From NCBI RefSeq assembly GCF_018390635.1, contig NZ_JAHBGE010000034.1, positions 1 to 57,627 on the forward strand: DNA of 57,627 nt, read 5' to 3'. The notes below the pieces were generated by a model. That model searched no databases and was not told the DNA's origin. It worked only from the letters and a program-made list of their open reading frames with translations. Both the position numbers and the translations under genes were made by a program. This DNA comes from Ancylobacter lacus. Its GTDB lineage: Bacteria; Pseudomonadota; Alphaproteobacteria; Rhizobiales; Xanthobacteraceae. Positions 1 through 7,045 of the stretch are shown here, piece by piece (within the stretch, counting starts at the first letter, position 1; every line of letters starts with the position of its first letter).

Positions 1-334
1 TCGGGATCGGCGGGAGTGATCGGCCTCATCCTCCACCTCACCGCACCGATCATCCACTCCGTCCACCCCGCTATGCGGGGCCGCCGGGCGGGCGGCGGGA
101 GGTGCGCCGGGGAGGACCGCGGCGGGTGCTGGCATCGCGCGGGACGGCGTGCCCGCCATCAAGAAGCGGCTGCGACACCGGTGGTTTCGCCGCCCGGAAG
201 GGCGCCCGACCCGGCGCGCGCGGGCACCGGCGGCGGGATCGGGCGCCCCTCGCGCACCCACGCATCCCCATGAGAGCCGAGCGGTGTCTCCCGCCCTCGC
301 GCTCTCGCGCCGGTTCGCCGGGGCGGGCCAATAG

Positions 335-349
335 TTAAGACATTCTAAA
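335..349. promoter_or_regulatory. Candidate CtrA-like site (TTAA-N7-TAAA)
   Basis: TTAA at 335-338 and TAAA at 346-349 are separated by exactly 7 bases, one mismatch from the alphaproteobacterial CtrA motif TTAA-N7-TTAA. It lies about 70 bases before the ATG of the extensin-like gene. It is weak alone, but a second one-mismatch site follows at 380-395. Confidence 0.25.
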
Positions 350-379
350 GCGATAGCACCGCGAACGGGTGGCGGCGCA

Positions 380-395
380 TTAACCCGGTGTCAAC
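380..395. promoter_or_regulatory. Candidate CtrA-like site (TTAA-N7-TCAAC)
   Basis: TTAA at 380-383 is followed after 7 bases by TCAAC at 391-395, one mismatch from TTAA-N7-TTAAC. It ends 22 bases before the ATG at 418. The same variant, TTAA-N7-TCAAC, occurs upstream of ftsW at 15508. A site this close to the start would cover the core promoter or the 5' leader, so both repression and activation are possible. Confidence 0.3.
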
Positions 396-417
396 CAAAC
401 GCCGGCATTCTGTGGCC

Positions 418-1659
418 ATGACGCGCGGCGTTTCCTGGTTTCTCGTAGCCCCGCTCGTCCTTCTGGGCCTCTCCGCCTGCCGGTTCTCGCTGTTCGACCA
501 GCGTGAAGCCTGGCGCTCGGAAGCTGAGGAACGGTGTCTGGCGGAGGGTCTCGTGCGGCCCTCCGCCTACACCACTCCGGTCCGGGAGATCAACGGGGCT
601 GGCACCTGCGGCATGGATCACCCCTTCAAGGTGTCCGGCCTCGAGGACGGCCGCGTCGCGATAACCCCCACCGCGACCCTCGCCTGCCCGGTCACCTCGG
701 CGGTGGACCAGTGGCTGACGCAGGCGGTGCAGCCCGCCGCCATCGCCTGGTTCGGGCAGCCCGTGGTGCGGGTGAAGCAGATGTCCTCCTATTCCTGCCG
801 CAACATGAACGGCGCGGCGACCGGCAAGATTTCCGAGCATGCCTTTGGCAATGCACTCGATATCGGCGGCTTCGTGCTGGCGGACGGCCGGGAGATCTCG
901 GTGAAGACCGGCTGGAAGGGCGCGCGCGACGAGCAGGGCTTCCTGCGCACCGTGCAGGCCACCGCCTGCGAGCGCTTCGCCACCGTGCTGGCGCCCGGCT
1001 CCAACATCTATCATTACGACCATATCCATGTGGATCTGATGCGCCATCTGGGCGGGCGCAACATCTGCAAGCCCACCGCCATCATGCCGCCTCAGCCCAA
1101 TCCCCCGCCGCAGTGGGGAGCGCCACTGTCGGCGGGCGGCGTGCCGGGCGCCGGCATGGCCGGCGGGGCCGCGCCCGCCCCGGTGCCGGCCTCGGCGAGC
1201 ATGGGCACATCGCCGGCCTACGGTGCCCCGGCGGTGGGCGCGCCGATCGAGCTCTCCCCTTCCGACGGCGACGGCGAGGCGGAGGGGAATCACGGTGTCG
1301 ATCCCAACTACCAGTCGCCCCAGCCTGCCTCCGGCCAACCCGCCTATGGCCAGCCGGCCTATCCCCCGGCTGCCGCGCAGGCGCGGCCGGCCCAGCCGAC
1401 CTATCCCGGCTATCCCACGGGCTATCGCCCGCCGGAACAGGCCCCCGCGCCGGCCTCCCGACCCGCGCCGAACGGCGTGCCACTGCCGCCGGCCGGCGTC
1501 CCGATGGTGCGCAACCGTGGCGCCGACCCTCTCGCGACGGGCTCGGTGGCGGGCGCCGCCCGCGGCTATGCCGAGGAGGCGCCCGCCTCGCCGGCCCGCA
1601 AGCCGTTCAGCTTCATCGCCCCGATCCAGCCGCCGGAAGCCGTTGCCGGCGAGGATTGA
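418..1659 (+). CDS. Extensin-like (LAS/M15-like) lipoprotein
   Basis: This 413-residue protein belongs to the extensin-like C-terminal domain family, common in Rhizobiales. Residues 1-21 form a lipoprotein signal with lipobox LSAC and C21 as the lipidated residue, which favours the ATG at 418 over the upstream GTG at 388. The conserved core spans about residues 40-225, with SYSCRNMNG near 122, SEHAFGNALDIGG near 139 and HYDHIHVDL near 199. The H-x-x-G-x-A-x-D and H-x-H pattern resembles the zinc ligands of LAS/M15 peptidoglycan peptidases, so a role in wall hydrolysis is plausible but unproven. Residues 225-413 are a low-complexity Pro/Ala/Gln/Tyr-rich tail. It is followed by a D-Ala-D-Ala ligase on the same strand, 53 bases away. 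Confidence 0.85.
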   Translation: MTRGVSWFLVAPLVLLGLSACRFSLFDQREAWRSEAEERCLAEGLVRPSAYTTPVREINGAGTCGMDHPFKVSGLEDGRVAITPTATLACPVTSAVDQWLTQAVQPAAIAWFGQPVVRVKQMSSYSCRNMNGAATGKISEHAFGNALDIGGFVLADGREISVKTGWKGARDEQGFLRTVQATACERFATVLAPGSNIYHYDHIHVDLMRHLGGRNICKPTAIMPPQPNPPPQWGAPLSAGGVPGAGMAGGAAPAPVPASASMGTSPAYGAPAVGAPIELSPSDGDGEAEGNHGVDPNYQSPQPASGQPAYGQPAYPPAAAQARPAQPTYPGYPTGYRPPEQAPAPASRPAPNGVPLPPAGVPMVRNRGADPLATGSVAGAARGYAEEAPASPARKPFSFIAPIQPPEAVAGED

Positions 1660-1712
1660 CCGTCCCCGGCACTCCAGCCTTTTCTCCAGACCCGTTAGCG
1701 GATGCCCGGCCC

Positions 1713-2786
1713 ATGAACCCCGCCCCCGAGAGACATCGTATCGCGGTCCTGTTCGGCGGCCGCTCCGCCGAGCACGATGTCTCCGTGCTGTCCGCCACCA
1801 ATGTGGTGCGCGGGCTCGATCCCGGGCGCTACGACGTCGTGCCGGTGTTCGTCGCGCGGGACGGGCGCTGGCTGGAAGCCAGCTTTGTCGCCGGCGCCCT
1901 GTCGCTGCCGCCGGAAGAGACCGAACTCTGCCTGCTGCCCGGCGGCGGGGGCCGCCTGATCGCCCTTCCCCCGGGCGGGGCGCCCTGCGAGCGGCCGAAA
2001 ATAGACCTGCTGTTCCCGGTGCTGCACGGGCTTCACGGCGAGGATGGCGCGGTGCAGGGACTGGCGCAGGTCGCCCGCGTGCCGCTGGTCGGCTGCGGCA
2101 TTCTCGGTTCGGCCACGGCGCTGGACAAGGACGTGGCGAAGCGGCTGCTGGCGCAGGCGGGGCTTCCCGTCGCGCGGGCCGTCACCCTTCACCCCGGCGC
2201 GACCCCTTCGCTCGCGGAGCTTCAGGCGACGCTGGGGCAGCCGGTGTTCATCAAGCCGGCCCGGCAGGGCTCGTCCGTGGGGGTCAGCAAGGTGACGGGC
2301 GAGGCGACCTATGCCGCCGCGCTGGCCGAGGGCTTCCGCCACGATCGCAAGCTGCTGGCCGAAGAGTTCGTTCCGGGGCGCGAGATCGAATGCAGCGTGC
2401 TGGAAGACCCGGAGGGCAGCCTCCTCGTCTCCCGCCCGGGCGAGATCGTGCCGGCCGAGAGCCATGGCTTCTACACCTATGAGGCCAAATACATCGATGC
2501 CGACGGTGCCGCACTGAAGGTGCCGGCGGAGCTGCCGCCGGCGCTGGAAAGCGACATCCGGGCCATGGCGGCGGCGGCCTTCCGTGCGGTCGGCTGCGAC
2601 GGCATGGCCCGGGTGGACTTCTTCGTCACGCCCGAGCGCATCCTCGTCAACGAGCTGAACACCATCCCCGGCTTCACCGACATCAGCATGTATTCCAAGG
2701 CGATGGCCGCCAGCGGCGTCGGCTATGCCGAGCTTCTCGACCGCCTCGTCGCCCACGCGCTGGCGCGGGCGGCGCGCGAGGGTTAG
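1713..2786 (+). CDS. ddl: D-alanine--D-alanine ligase (first copy, outside the dcw cluster)
   Basis: This cytoplasmic ATP-grasp ligase of 357 residues joins two D-alanines for the peptidoglycan stem peptide. GGRSAEHDVS lies near residue 13, the ATP-grasp loop QGSSVGVSKV near 185, the omega-loop YEAKY near 254 and NELNTIPGFTDISMY near 313. Tyrosine in the omega loop is the D-Ala:D-Ala type; D-Ala:D-Lac ligases carry a histidine there. ATG 1713 is chosen because the conserved N-terminal beta strand (IAVLFGG) begins 9 codons later; the longer open frame upstream overlaps the preceding gene. It is about 50 residues longer than the ddlB copy at 20395, as expected for the DdlA-like subgroup. Confidence 0.93.
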   Translation: MNPAPERHRIAVLFGGRSAEHDVSVLSATNVVRGLDPGRYDVVPVFVARDGRWLEASFVAGALSLPPEETELCLLPGGGGRLIALPPGGAPCERPKIDLLFPVLHGLHGEDGAVQGLAQVARVPLVGCGILGSATALDKDVAKRLLAQAGLPVARAVTLHPGATPSLAELQATLGQPVFIKPARQGSSVGVSKVTGEATYAAALAEGFRHDRKLLAEEFVPGREIECSVLEDPEGSLLVSRPGEIVPAESHGFYTYEAKYIDADGAALKVPAELPPALESDIRAMAAAAFRAVGCDGMARVDFFVTPERILVNELNTIPGFTDISMYSKAMAASGVGYAELLDRLVAHALARAAREG

Positions 2787-2841
2787 GTCCGGCGCGGGCG
2801 CGCGAGGGCTCAGGGCGCCGCGCCACCGGGTTCAGGGTGGT

Positions 2842-3651
2842 TCAGTCCAGCACGCTGTCGAGGCCGCGCTTCACGCCGGTCCAGCCCGAGACCTTGCGGG
2901 CCGCCAGCAGCGTTCCCGCCACATAGGGCCGGGCGGAGCTGCCGGCGTCGTGGCGAATCTGCAGCCGTTCGTCCGGCGCGCCGAGGATCGATTCGATGGA
3001 GAAGACGAAGGAGGGCATCCGCACCGAATGGATGCGGACCTCGCGCGGACCCTCGCCGATCGCGCCGCCGCGGCATTCGCGAAGACCGGTCACCTGGTCG
3101 ACCGGCACGCTGGTCGCCGGGCGGCGAACCGCGGAGAGCGCTTCCGCCAGTTCGCGTCCCGAGCCGGAGGGGGCATCCGGCTTGCCCTGATAGGCGTAGT
3201 CGATGACCTCGACGTCATCGACATATTTGGCCGCCTCGAGCGTGAAGCGCTTCATCAGCGTGGCGGTGATGGAATAATTGCCGGCGGCGTGGACGCCCAC
3301 GGCCTTCTCCCGGGCCCGGGCGTCGATCTCGTCATAATCCTGCGCGCCGAGGCCGGACGTGCCGACGACCACGTGGCGGCCGGCGTCGATCGCGGCGAAG
3401 ACATGGTCCTTCACCAGATGCGGCCGGGTGTAGTCGATCACCACGTCCGACGGCACGGCGAGCGCCTCGGCGAGGGTGGCGACGACCGGAATGCCGTTCG
3501 GCGCCACCCCCAGCACCTCGCCGAGGTCGCGCCCCGCGGCGCTGCGGGACACCGCCACCGCCAGTTCGAGATCGGGGGCGGCAAGGATGCCGTGGGCAAG
3601 GGCGCTGCCGGTCCAGCCGGTGACGCCGGAGAGAAGAATGCGGATGGTCAT
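2842..3651 (-). CDS. Divergent DapB-family (dihydrodipicolinate reductase-like) oxidoreductase
   Basis: A 269-residue cytoplasmic protein with the DapB layout: an N-terminal nucleotide-binding Rossmann fold (residues 1-120, GVTGWTG at 9-15), YTRP at 74-77, GTSG at 97-100, and the C-terminal PDAPSGSG element at 158-165. E. coli DapB has two histidines in HHxxKxDAPSGT. Here K157 and DAPSG survive, but both histidines are replaced (DYAYQGK) and the NAD(P) loop is not GxGxMG. The reaction may therefore not be that of lysine/meso-diaminopimelate synthesis, or this is a paralogue beside a true DapB elsewhere. An AAGGGAG ribosome-binding site precedes the ATG. It is convergent with ddl and lies just downstream of rnpB. 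Confidence 0.75.
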   Translation of the reverse strand: MTIRILLSGVTGWTGSALAHGILAAPDLELAVAVSRSAAGRDLGEVLGVAPNGIPVVATLAEALAVPSDVVIDYTRPHLVKDHVFAAIDAGRHVVVGTSGLGAQDYDEIDARAREKAVGVHAAGNYSITATLMKRFTLEAAKYVDDVEVIDYAYQGKPDAPSGSGRELAEALSAVRRPATSVPVDQVTGLRECRGGAIGEGPREVRIHSVRMPSFVFSIESILGAPDERLQIRHDAGSSARPYVAGTLLAARKVSGWTGVKRGLDSVLD

Positions 3652-3691
3652 GGACGACTCCCTTGGCGAGACGCGCAGTCTAGAGGGCGAT

Positions 3692-3718
3692 CCGATCGGA
3701 TTGAATCCGTCCGATCGG
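3692..3718. promoter_or_regulatory. Palindromic operator-like block before the DapB-like gene
   Basis: Two copies of the self-complementary octamer CCGATCGG (3692-3699 and 3711-3718, 19 bases apart) flank the inverted repeat GGATTGAATCC (3698-3708). The block lies 41-67 bases upstream of the minus-strand ATG at 3651. A TAGACT hexamer that could serve as a -10 element lies between the block and the gene. The arrangement looks like an operator for a dimeric regulator; which one is unknown. Confidence 0.35.
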
Positions 3719-3791
3719 TCAATCCCCTCGGCTCGCGCGGCAGCGCCGCGGGCTCCGGCGGATGCCGGCGCCGGCAGGCGTTGAAGGTCGG

Positions 3792-4174
3792 GTGCCAGCC
3801 GGCCTGTAAGCCGGGTTCTGTATGGCGGGATCGCTCCCGCGTGACGGCCATTCCTCTGGGACGCCGGTTACCCGGCGCCTCGAGCAGTCAACCCGGGCGG
3901 CTGTCCGGAGACGGGACCTGAGGCGAAGCCTCGCGCCACCCCTATACGACTTTGCTCCCGGTGGGGTTTGCCCTGCCGCTTCCGTTGCCGGACGCGCGGT
4001 GCGCTCTTACCGCACCGTTTCACCCTTGCCGCGGGCGCACCCGCGGCGGTCTGATTTCTGTGGCACTTTCCCTGGGGTCGCCCCCGCCGGACGTTATCCG
4101 GCACCGTGTCCCCGTGGAGCCCGGACTTTCCTCGGCGCCCTTGCGGACGACGCGGCCGTCCGGCCGGCTGGCGC
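3792..4174 (-). ncRNA. rnpB: RNase P RNA (bacterial class A)
   Basis: Read on the minus strand, the region contains the universal RNase P segment GAGGAAAGTCCGGGCTCCA (near 4112-4132), a later AAACCCCACCGGGAGCAA block, and the 3' element ACAGAACCCGGCTTACAGG (near 3803-3823). Both ends pair as helix P1: GCCAGCCGGCC at the 5' end (about 4163-4173) with GGCCGGCTGGC at the 3' end (3794-3804), which fixes the boundaries to a few bases. The length, about 380 nt, is normal for alphaproteobacteria. The RNA removes 5' leaders from tRNA precursors with the RnpA protein. It lies between the amidase and the DapB-like gene, all on the minus strand. Confidence 0.95.
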
Positions 4175-4178
4175 GGGA

Positions 4179-4207
4179 GCAATGGGCGAGTTGGAGGGTT
4201 CCGTCAA
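4179..4207 (-). promoter_or_regulatory. Probable rnpB promoter
   Basis: On the minus strand TTGACG (4202-4207) is followed after exactly 17 bases by CATTGC (4179-4184). Initiation about seven bases further would fall near 4172, which agrees with the RNA 5' end deduced independently from helix P1. The -35 element is good and the -10 poor, so the call rests mainly on spacing and position. Confidence 0.5.
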
Positions 4208-4256
4208 CCCCATAGGCGGCCGGGAAGCCGGGCCGCCGAGGGAGGGCGGCGCTCCC

Positions 4257-5048
4257 TCACGCCCCATCCGGCGGCGCGCTGCCGGTGCGGCTGGCGCAGA
4301 GCCGGTAGAGCGTGGCGAGGGTCGAGACATCGGCGATCCCGTCCACCCGCGACCGGCGGAAATGCCGCTGGAAGGCCGTGACCACCGCCTCCGTGTGGGC
4401 GCAGAAGCTGCCATTCACCGGTACGTCATAGCCGTAATAGGCCAGCATGGCCTGCAGCGCCTCGATCGGCTGGCCGTGTTCGCCGCGCATGAAGTAGCGC
4501 CCATCCGTGGGCGGTTCCTCCGCGACCAGATGGCCGATTCCGGCGCGGTGCAGGGCGTCCCATGGGAATTTCTCGCCGGGGTCGCTCTTGCGCAGCGGCG
4601 CGACATCGGAATGGGCGAGTACTCGCGCCGGGGCGATGGCATGGCGGGCGACGATGTCCCGGCACAGGGCGATCACCGCCGCGATCTGGACCTCGGGAAA
4701 GGCGGGATAGCCGTGATCATGCCCGGGATTGGCGATTTCGATGCCGATAGAGCGCGAATTGATGTCCTGCACCCCCGCCCAGCTCGAAACCCCGGCATGC
4801 CACGCCCGGCGGGATTCCGCGACGAGCTGGAGGATGCGGCCGTCTTCCCGCACCACATAATGCGCGGAGACGCCACGGGCGGGATCGCACAACCACTCGA
4901 TCGCCTCGTCGGTCGAGGCCATGCCGGTGTAGTGCAGCAGCAGCAGGTCCGGCCGGTCGACACCCTGGCGCGGGCCATGGTTGGGGGAGGCGCGCCATTC
5001 GGTGGCGAGAGGTGAATCCGGCTTGGAGCCGGCATCGTCAAGGGTCAT
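4257..5048 (-). CDS. N-acetylmuramoyl-L-alanine amidase (AmiD-like, Amidase_2 plus peptidoglycan-binding domain)
   Basis: A 263-residue zinc amidase predicted to cleave the MurNAc-L-Ala bond. Amidase_2 covers residues 30-165, with H39 (LLLHYTG), H84 (AWHAG), H146 (LAHSDVAP) and D156 (KSDPG) in the positions of the zinc and catalytic residues of AmiD-type enzymes. A PG_binding_1 domain follows at about 185-255. No signal peptide is visible from the ATG at 5048 or the alternative GTG at 5066. Together with the SRSIGIEI segment, that fits the cytoplasmic anhydro-muropeptide recycling (AmpD-like) or AmiD group. It diverges from the dcw cluster and shares its upstream region with rsmH. Confidence 0.88.
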   Translation of the reverse strand: MTLDDAGSKPDSPLATEWRASPNHGPRQGVDRPDLLLLHYTGMASTDEAIEWLCDPARGVSAHYVVREDGRILQLVAESRRAWHAGVSSWAGVQDINSRSIGIEIANPGHDHGYPAFPEVQIAAVIALCRDIVARHAIAPARVLAHSDVAPLRKSDPGEKFPWDALHRAGIGHLVAEEPPTDGRYFMRGEHGQPIEALQAMLAYYGYDVPVNGSFCAHTEAVVTAFQRHFRRSRVDGIADVSTLATLYRLCASRTGSAPPDGA

Positions 5049-5408
5049 TCGGGAGGCCGCCTGCACGGGTTTGCGCCCGGCAGCTAAACCCCCGCGCGCC
5101 CGGGTTCAACCGAATCTTAAGGTTCAGAGAGCGTTAATCCGCCGTGGGCGAGGGAATCGCGGCGGCGCGTCGTGGCCTTGTCCCCGCCGTTCCATTGACG
5201 CCTAAGCAGGCCCATGTCACCGCAGATCATCCCGCCTCATGAGCTCGATCGACGCTGGGAAGGGTGCCTTATGGCGCGCTCGGGCGTGGAGCGCGTCACG
5301 GCCGGGACACCGGGCCTGTCTGGCGAACGCCGTGGCCACGGCGCGCGCCCGCCGGCAGGCGCTTCGCGACCATGGGGTGACGCGGGAGTTCCGCGAGAAG
5401 GAGGCATG
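5049..5408. other. Divergent promoter region of the amidase and the dcw cluster; no mraZ
   Basis: The 360 bases between the amidase and rsmH are where mraZ usually sits. I see no MraZ coding sequence and no clear set of TGGGN direct repeats of the MraZ-box type. The region holds an AT-richer patch (5102-5140) with a CtrA-like motif and one small open frame (5239-5409) touching the rsmH start. The dcw promoter probably lies here. Confidence 0.55.
5106..5121. promoter_or_regulatory. Candidate CtrA-like site (TCAA-N7-TTAA)
   Basis: TCAA at 5106-5109 and TTAA at 5117-5120 are separated by 7 bases; on the minus strand this reads TTAA-N7-TTGA. It is one mismatch from TTAA-N7-TTAA. It lies 58 bases before the amidase ATG (minus) and about 290 bases before rsmH, so it could act on either. 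Confidence 0.3.
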
Positions 5409-5409
5409 A
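5239..5409 (+). CDS. Small unrecognised ORF overlapping the rsmH start (56 aa)
   Basis: An ATG at 5239 opens a 56-codon frame that is Arg- and Ala-rich and ends in a TGA (5407-5409) overlapping the first possible rsmH ATG (5406) as ATGA. Such overlaps usually mark translational coupling, and the AAGGAGG ribosome-binding site for rsmH lies inside this frame. It occupies the slot normally held by mraZ but does not read as MraZ. No good ribosome-binding site precedes it. It may be a leader peptide, a remnant, or chance; there is no recognised domain. Confidence 0.25.
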   Translation: MSSIDAGKGALWRARAWSASRPGHRACLANAVATARARRQALRDHGVTREFREKEA

Positions 5410-6437
5410 TGGCGGGTCGCGGTGATCTGGAGGCCGATCCCGCCGGCGAGCCGGCGCGTCATCTGCCGGTGATGCTGCGCGAAGTCGTCGCCCATCTCGG
5501 GCCGAAGGATGCCGGCACCTATGTCGACGGCACCTTCGGCGCCGGCGGCTACACCCGGGCCCTGCTCGCGGCGGCCGATTGCCGGGTGATCGCGATCGAC
5601 CGCGACCCCACCGCGATCGCCGGTTCGGCCGCGCTGGTTCTGGCCCATCCCGGCCGGCTCGTCGTGGTGGAAGACGAGTTCGGCAATCTCGATGCGGTCG
5701 CCGCCGCCCAGGGTGCCGCGGCGGTGGACGGCGTGGTGCTCGACATCGGCGTCTCCTCGATGCAGATCGACGAGGGCGCGCGCGGCTTTTCCTTCCGCCG
5801 CGACGGGCCGCTCGACATGCGCATGTCCGGTTCCGGTGTCTCCGCGGCGGATCTCGTGGCGCAGCTTTCCGAAACCGAGCTCGCCAACCTGATCTTCCGC
5901 TTCGGCGAGGAACGCCATTCCCGTGCCATTGCCCGGGCCATTGTCAAGGCGCGGGCGAGCGTGCCGATCGAGCGCACGCTGCAGCTTGCCGAGATCGTTG
6001 CCGGCGTGGTGTGGGCGAAGCCGCACGAGCCCCACCCGGCCACCCGCACCTTCCAGGCGCTGCGCATTGCGGTGAACGACGAGCTCGGCCAGCTCGCCCG
6101 CGCGCTGGGCGCCGCCGAGCGCGTGCTGAAGCCCGGCGGCAGGCTCGTGGTCGTCACCTTCCATTCGCTCGAGGATCGGATCGTCAAGAGCTTCCTTAAT
6201 GCGCGGGCGCGTCCCGCCGCCGGCTCGCGGCATCTGCCCGAGCTGCGCCAGGCGCCGCCAAGCTTCCGGCTCGTCGCCAAGGGGGCTGTGGAGCCGAGCG
6301 CGGAAGAGACCGCCGCCAATCCGCGCGCCCGCTCCGCCAAGCTGCGCGCGGCCGAGCGGCTCGACGCCCCGGCGCGCGATCTCGCCGATCTCGCCGGGCT
6401 GTTGCCGCCGCTTCCCGATCCCGACGCCCGGCGGTGA
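5409..6437 (+). CDS. rsmH: 16S rRNA (cytosine(1402)-N(4))-methyltransferase RsmH
   Basis: This S-adenosylmethionine-dependent enzyme of 342 residues (also called MraW) methylates N4 of C1402 in 16S r[13 protein letters not shown] near residue 18 starts the conserved domain, [13 protein letters not shown] forms the SAM loop, and [22 protein letters not shown] and [12 protein letters not shown] follow in family order. Three starts are possible: 5214, 5406 and 5409. AAGGAGG at 5398-5404 leaves 1 base before ATG 5406 and 4 before ATG 5409, so 5409 is preferred; the extra N-terminus from 5214 looks non-coding. It is the first recognised gene of the dcw cluster, 10 bases before ftsL. Confidence 0.93.
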   Translation: MAGRGDLEADPAGEPARHLPVMLREVVAHLGPKDAGTYVDGTFGAGGYTRALLAAADCRVIAIDRDPTAIAGSAALVLAHPGRLVVVEDEFGNLDAVAAAQGAAAVDGVVLDIGVSSMQIDEGARGFSFRRDGPLDMRMSGSGVSAADLVAQLSETELANLIFRFGEERHSRAIARAIVKARASVPIERTLQLAEIVAGVVWAKPHEPHPATRTFQALRIAVNDELGQLARALGAAERVLKPGGRLVVVTFHSLEDRIVKSFLNARARPAAGSRHLPELRQAPPSFRLVAKGAVEPSAEETAANPRARSAKLRAAERLDAPARDLADLAGLLPPLPDPDARR

Positions 6438-6447
6438 GGTCTGCGCC

Positions 6448-7026
6448 ATGTTCCGCATTCTGAACGTCGTCTCCGTCCTCGCTTTGCTCGCCGCCGCCGG
6501 CGCGGTCTACCAGGTGAAGTATTCCTCCGCCTTCGAGGCACAGAAGATCGCCAAGCTGCGCGACGACATCCGCGCCGAGCGCGACCGCATCGCGATCCTC
6601 AACGCCGAATGGGCGCGGCGCACCTCGCCGGAACGCATCCAGTCGCTGGCCGAACATCACCTCGACATGCAGCCGCTCGACGTCGACCACCTCGACACGC
6701 TCGACAAGCTTCCCGCCAAGGCCGAAGCCAATGGCGACGCCCTTGGCGGCATGATCGAGGCGCTGGTGGACGGCCCGATCGTCACCAGCGCGCTGCCGAA
6801 GGGCGGCGACCGGCCTGCCGAGAAGCCGGCGGAAAAGCCGGTCGCGGCGCGTCCGGCGAGCACCGGCGCCGTGCGGGCACCTCTCCCGCTTTCCGCGGTT
6901 CCCCCGGCTGGCGTGATGGCGCCGGGCGGGATCGGCCGCATGCCCGCCCCTGCCGCCGGTCCCCTGATGACCGCGCCGGTGACCTCTGCCGTGCCCCTGC
7001 TGCCGCCCGGCAGCGTGGGCGAGTGA
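6448..7026 (+). CDS. ftsL: Cell division protein FtsL
   Basis: A 192-residue bitopic inner-membrane protein of the divisome, partner of FtsB and FtsQ. A short N-terminal segment is followed by one membrane span (about residues 7-23, VVSVLALLAAAGAVYQV). A predicted coiled-coil (about 30-60) follows, with the EWARRTSPERIQSLAEHHL element typical of alphaproteobacterial FtsL. Residues 115-192 form a Pro/Ala-rich tail that makes it longer than E. coli FtsL (121 residues). The identity is supported by its position between rsmH and ftsI, 16-19 bases before the ftsI start. Confidence 0.88.
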   Translation: MFRILNVVSVLALLAAAGAVYQVKYSSAFEAQKIAKLRDDIRAERDRIAILNAEWARRTSPERIQSLAEHHLDMQPLDVDHLDTLDKLPAKAEANGDALGGMIEALVDGPIVTSALPKGGDRPAEKPAEKPVAARPASTGAVRAPLPLSAVPPAGVMAPGGIGRMPAPAAGPLMTAPVTSAVPLLPPGSVGE

Positions 7027-7045
7027 GACTGTCGGGAGTTTCGTG

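Larger units (their letters stand above)
1..417. other. Intergenic region before the extensin-like gene
   Basis: No convincing gene is visible. The short frames here have composition typical of GC-rich shadow ORFs. On the minus strand an ATG near position 29, preceded by an AGG, begins a reading frame leaving the window (MRPITPADP), which faintly resembles a GNAT acetyltransferase N-terminus but is far too short to call. The last 90 bases are AT-richer and carry two CtrA-like motifs, so this is the likely promoter of the lipoprotein gene at 418. Confidence 0.5.

Noticed and set aside
1-29. Possible GNAT acetyltransferase N-terminus on the minus strand (MRPITPADP)
   Set aside because: Only nine residues are inside the window; no conserved acetyl-CoA motif can be checked.
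16-338. Several 60-86 codon frames at the left edge on both strands
   Set aside because: Arg/Pro/Gly-rich composition, overlapping each other in different frames, no ribosome-binding sites or known motifs.
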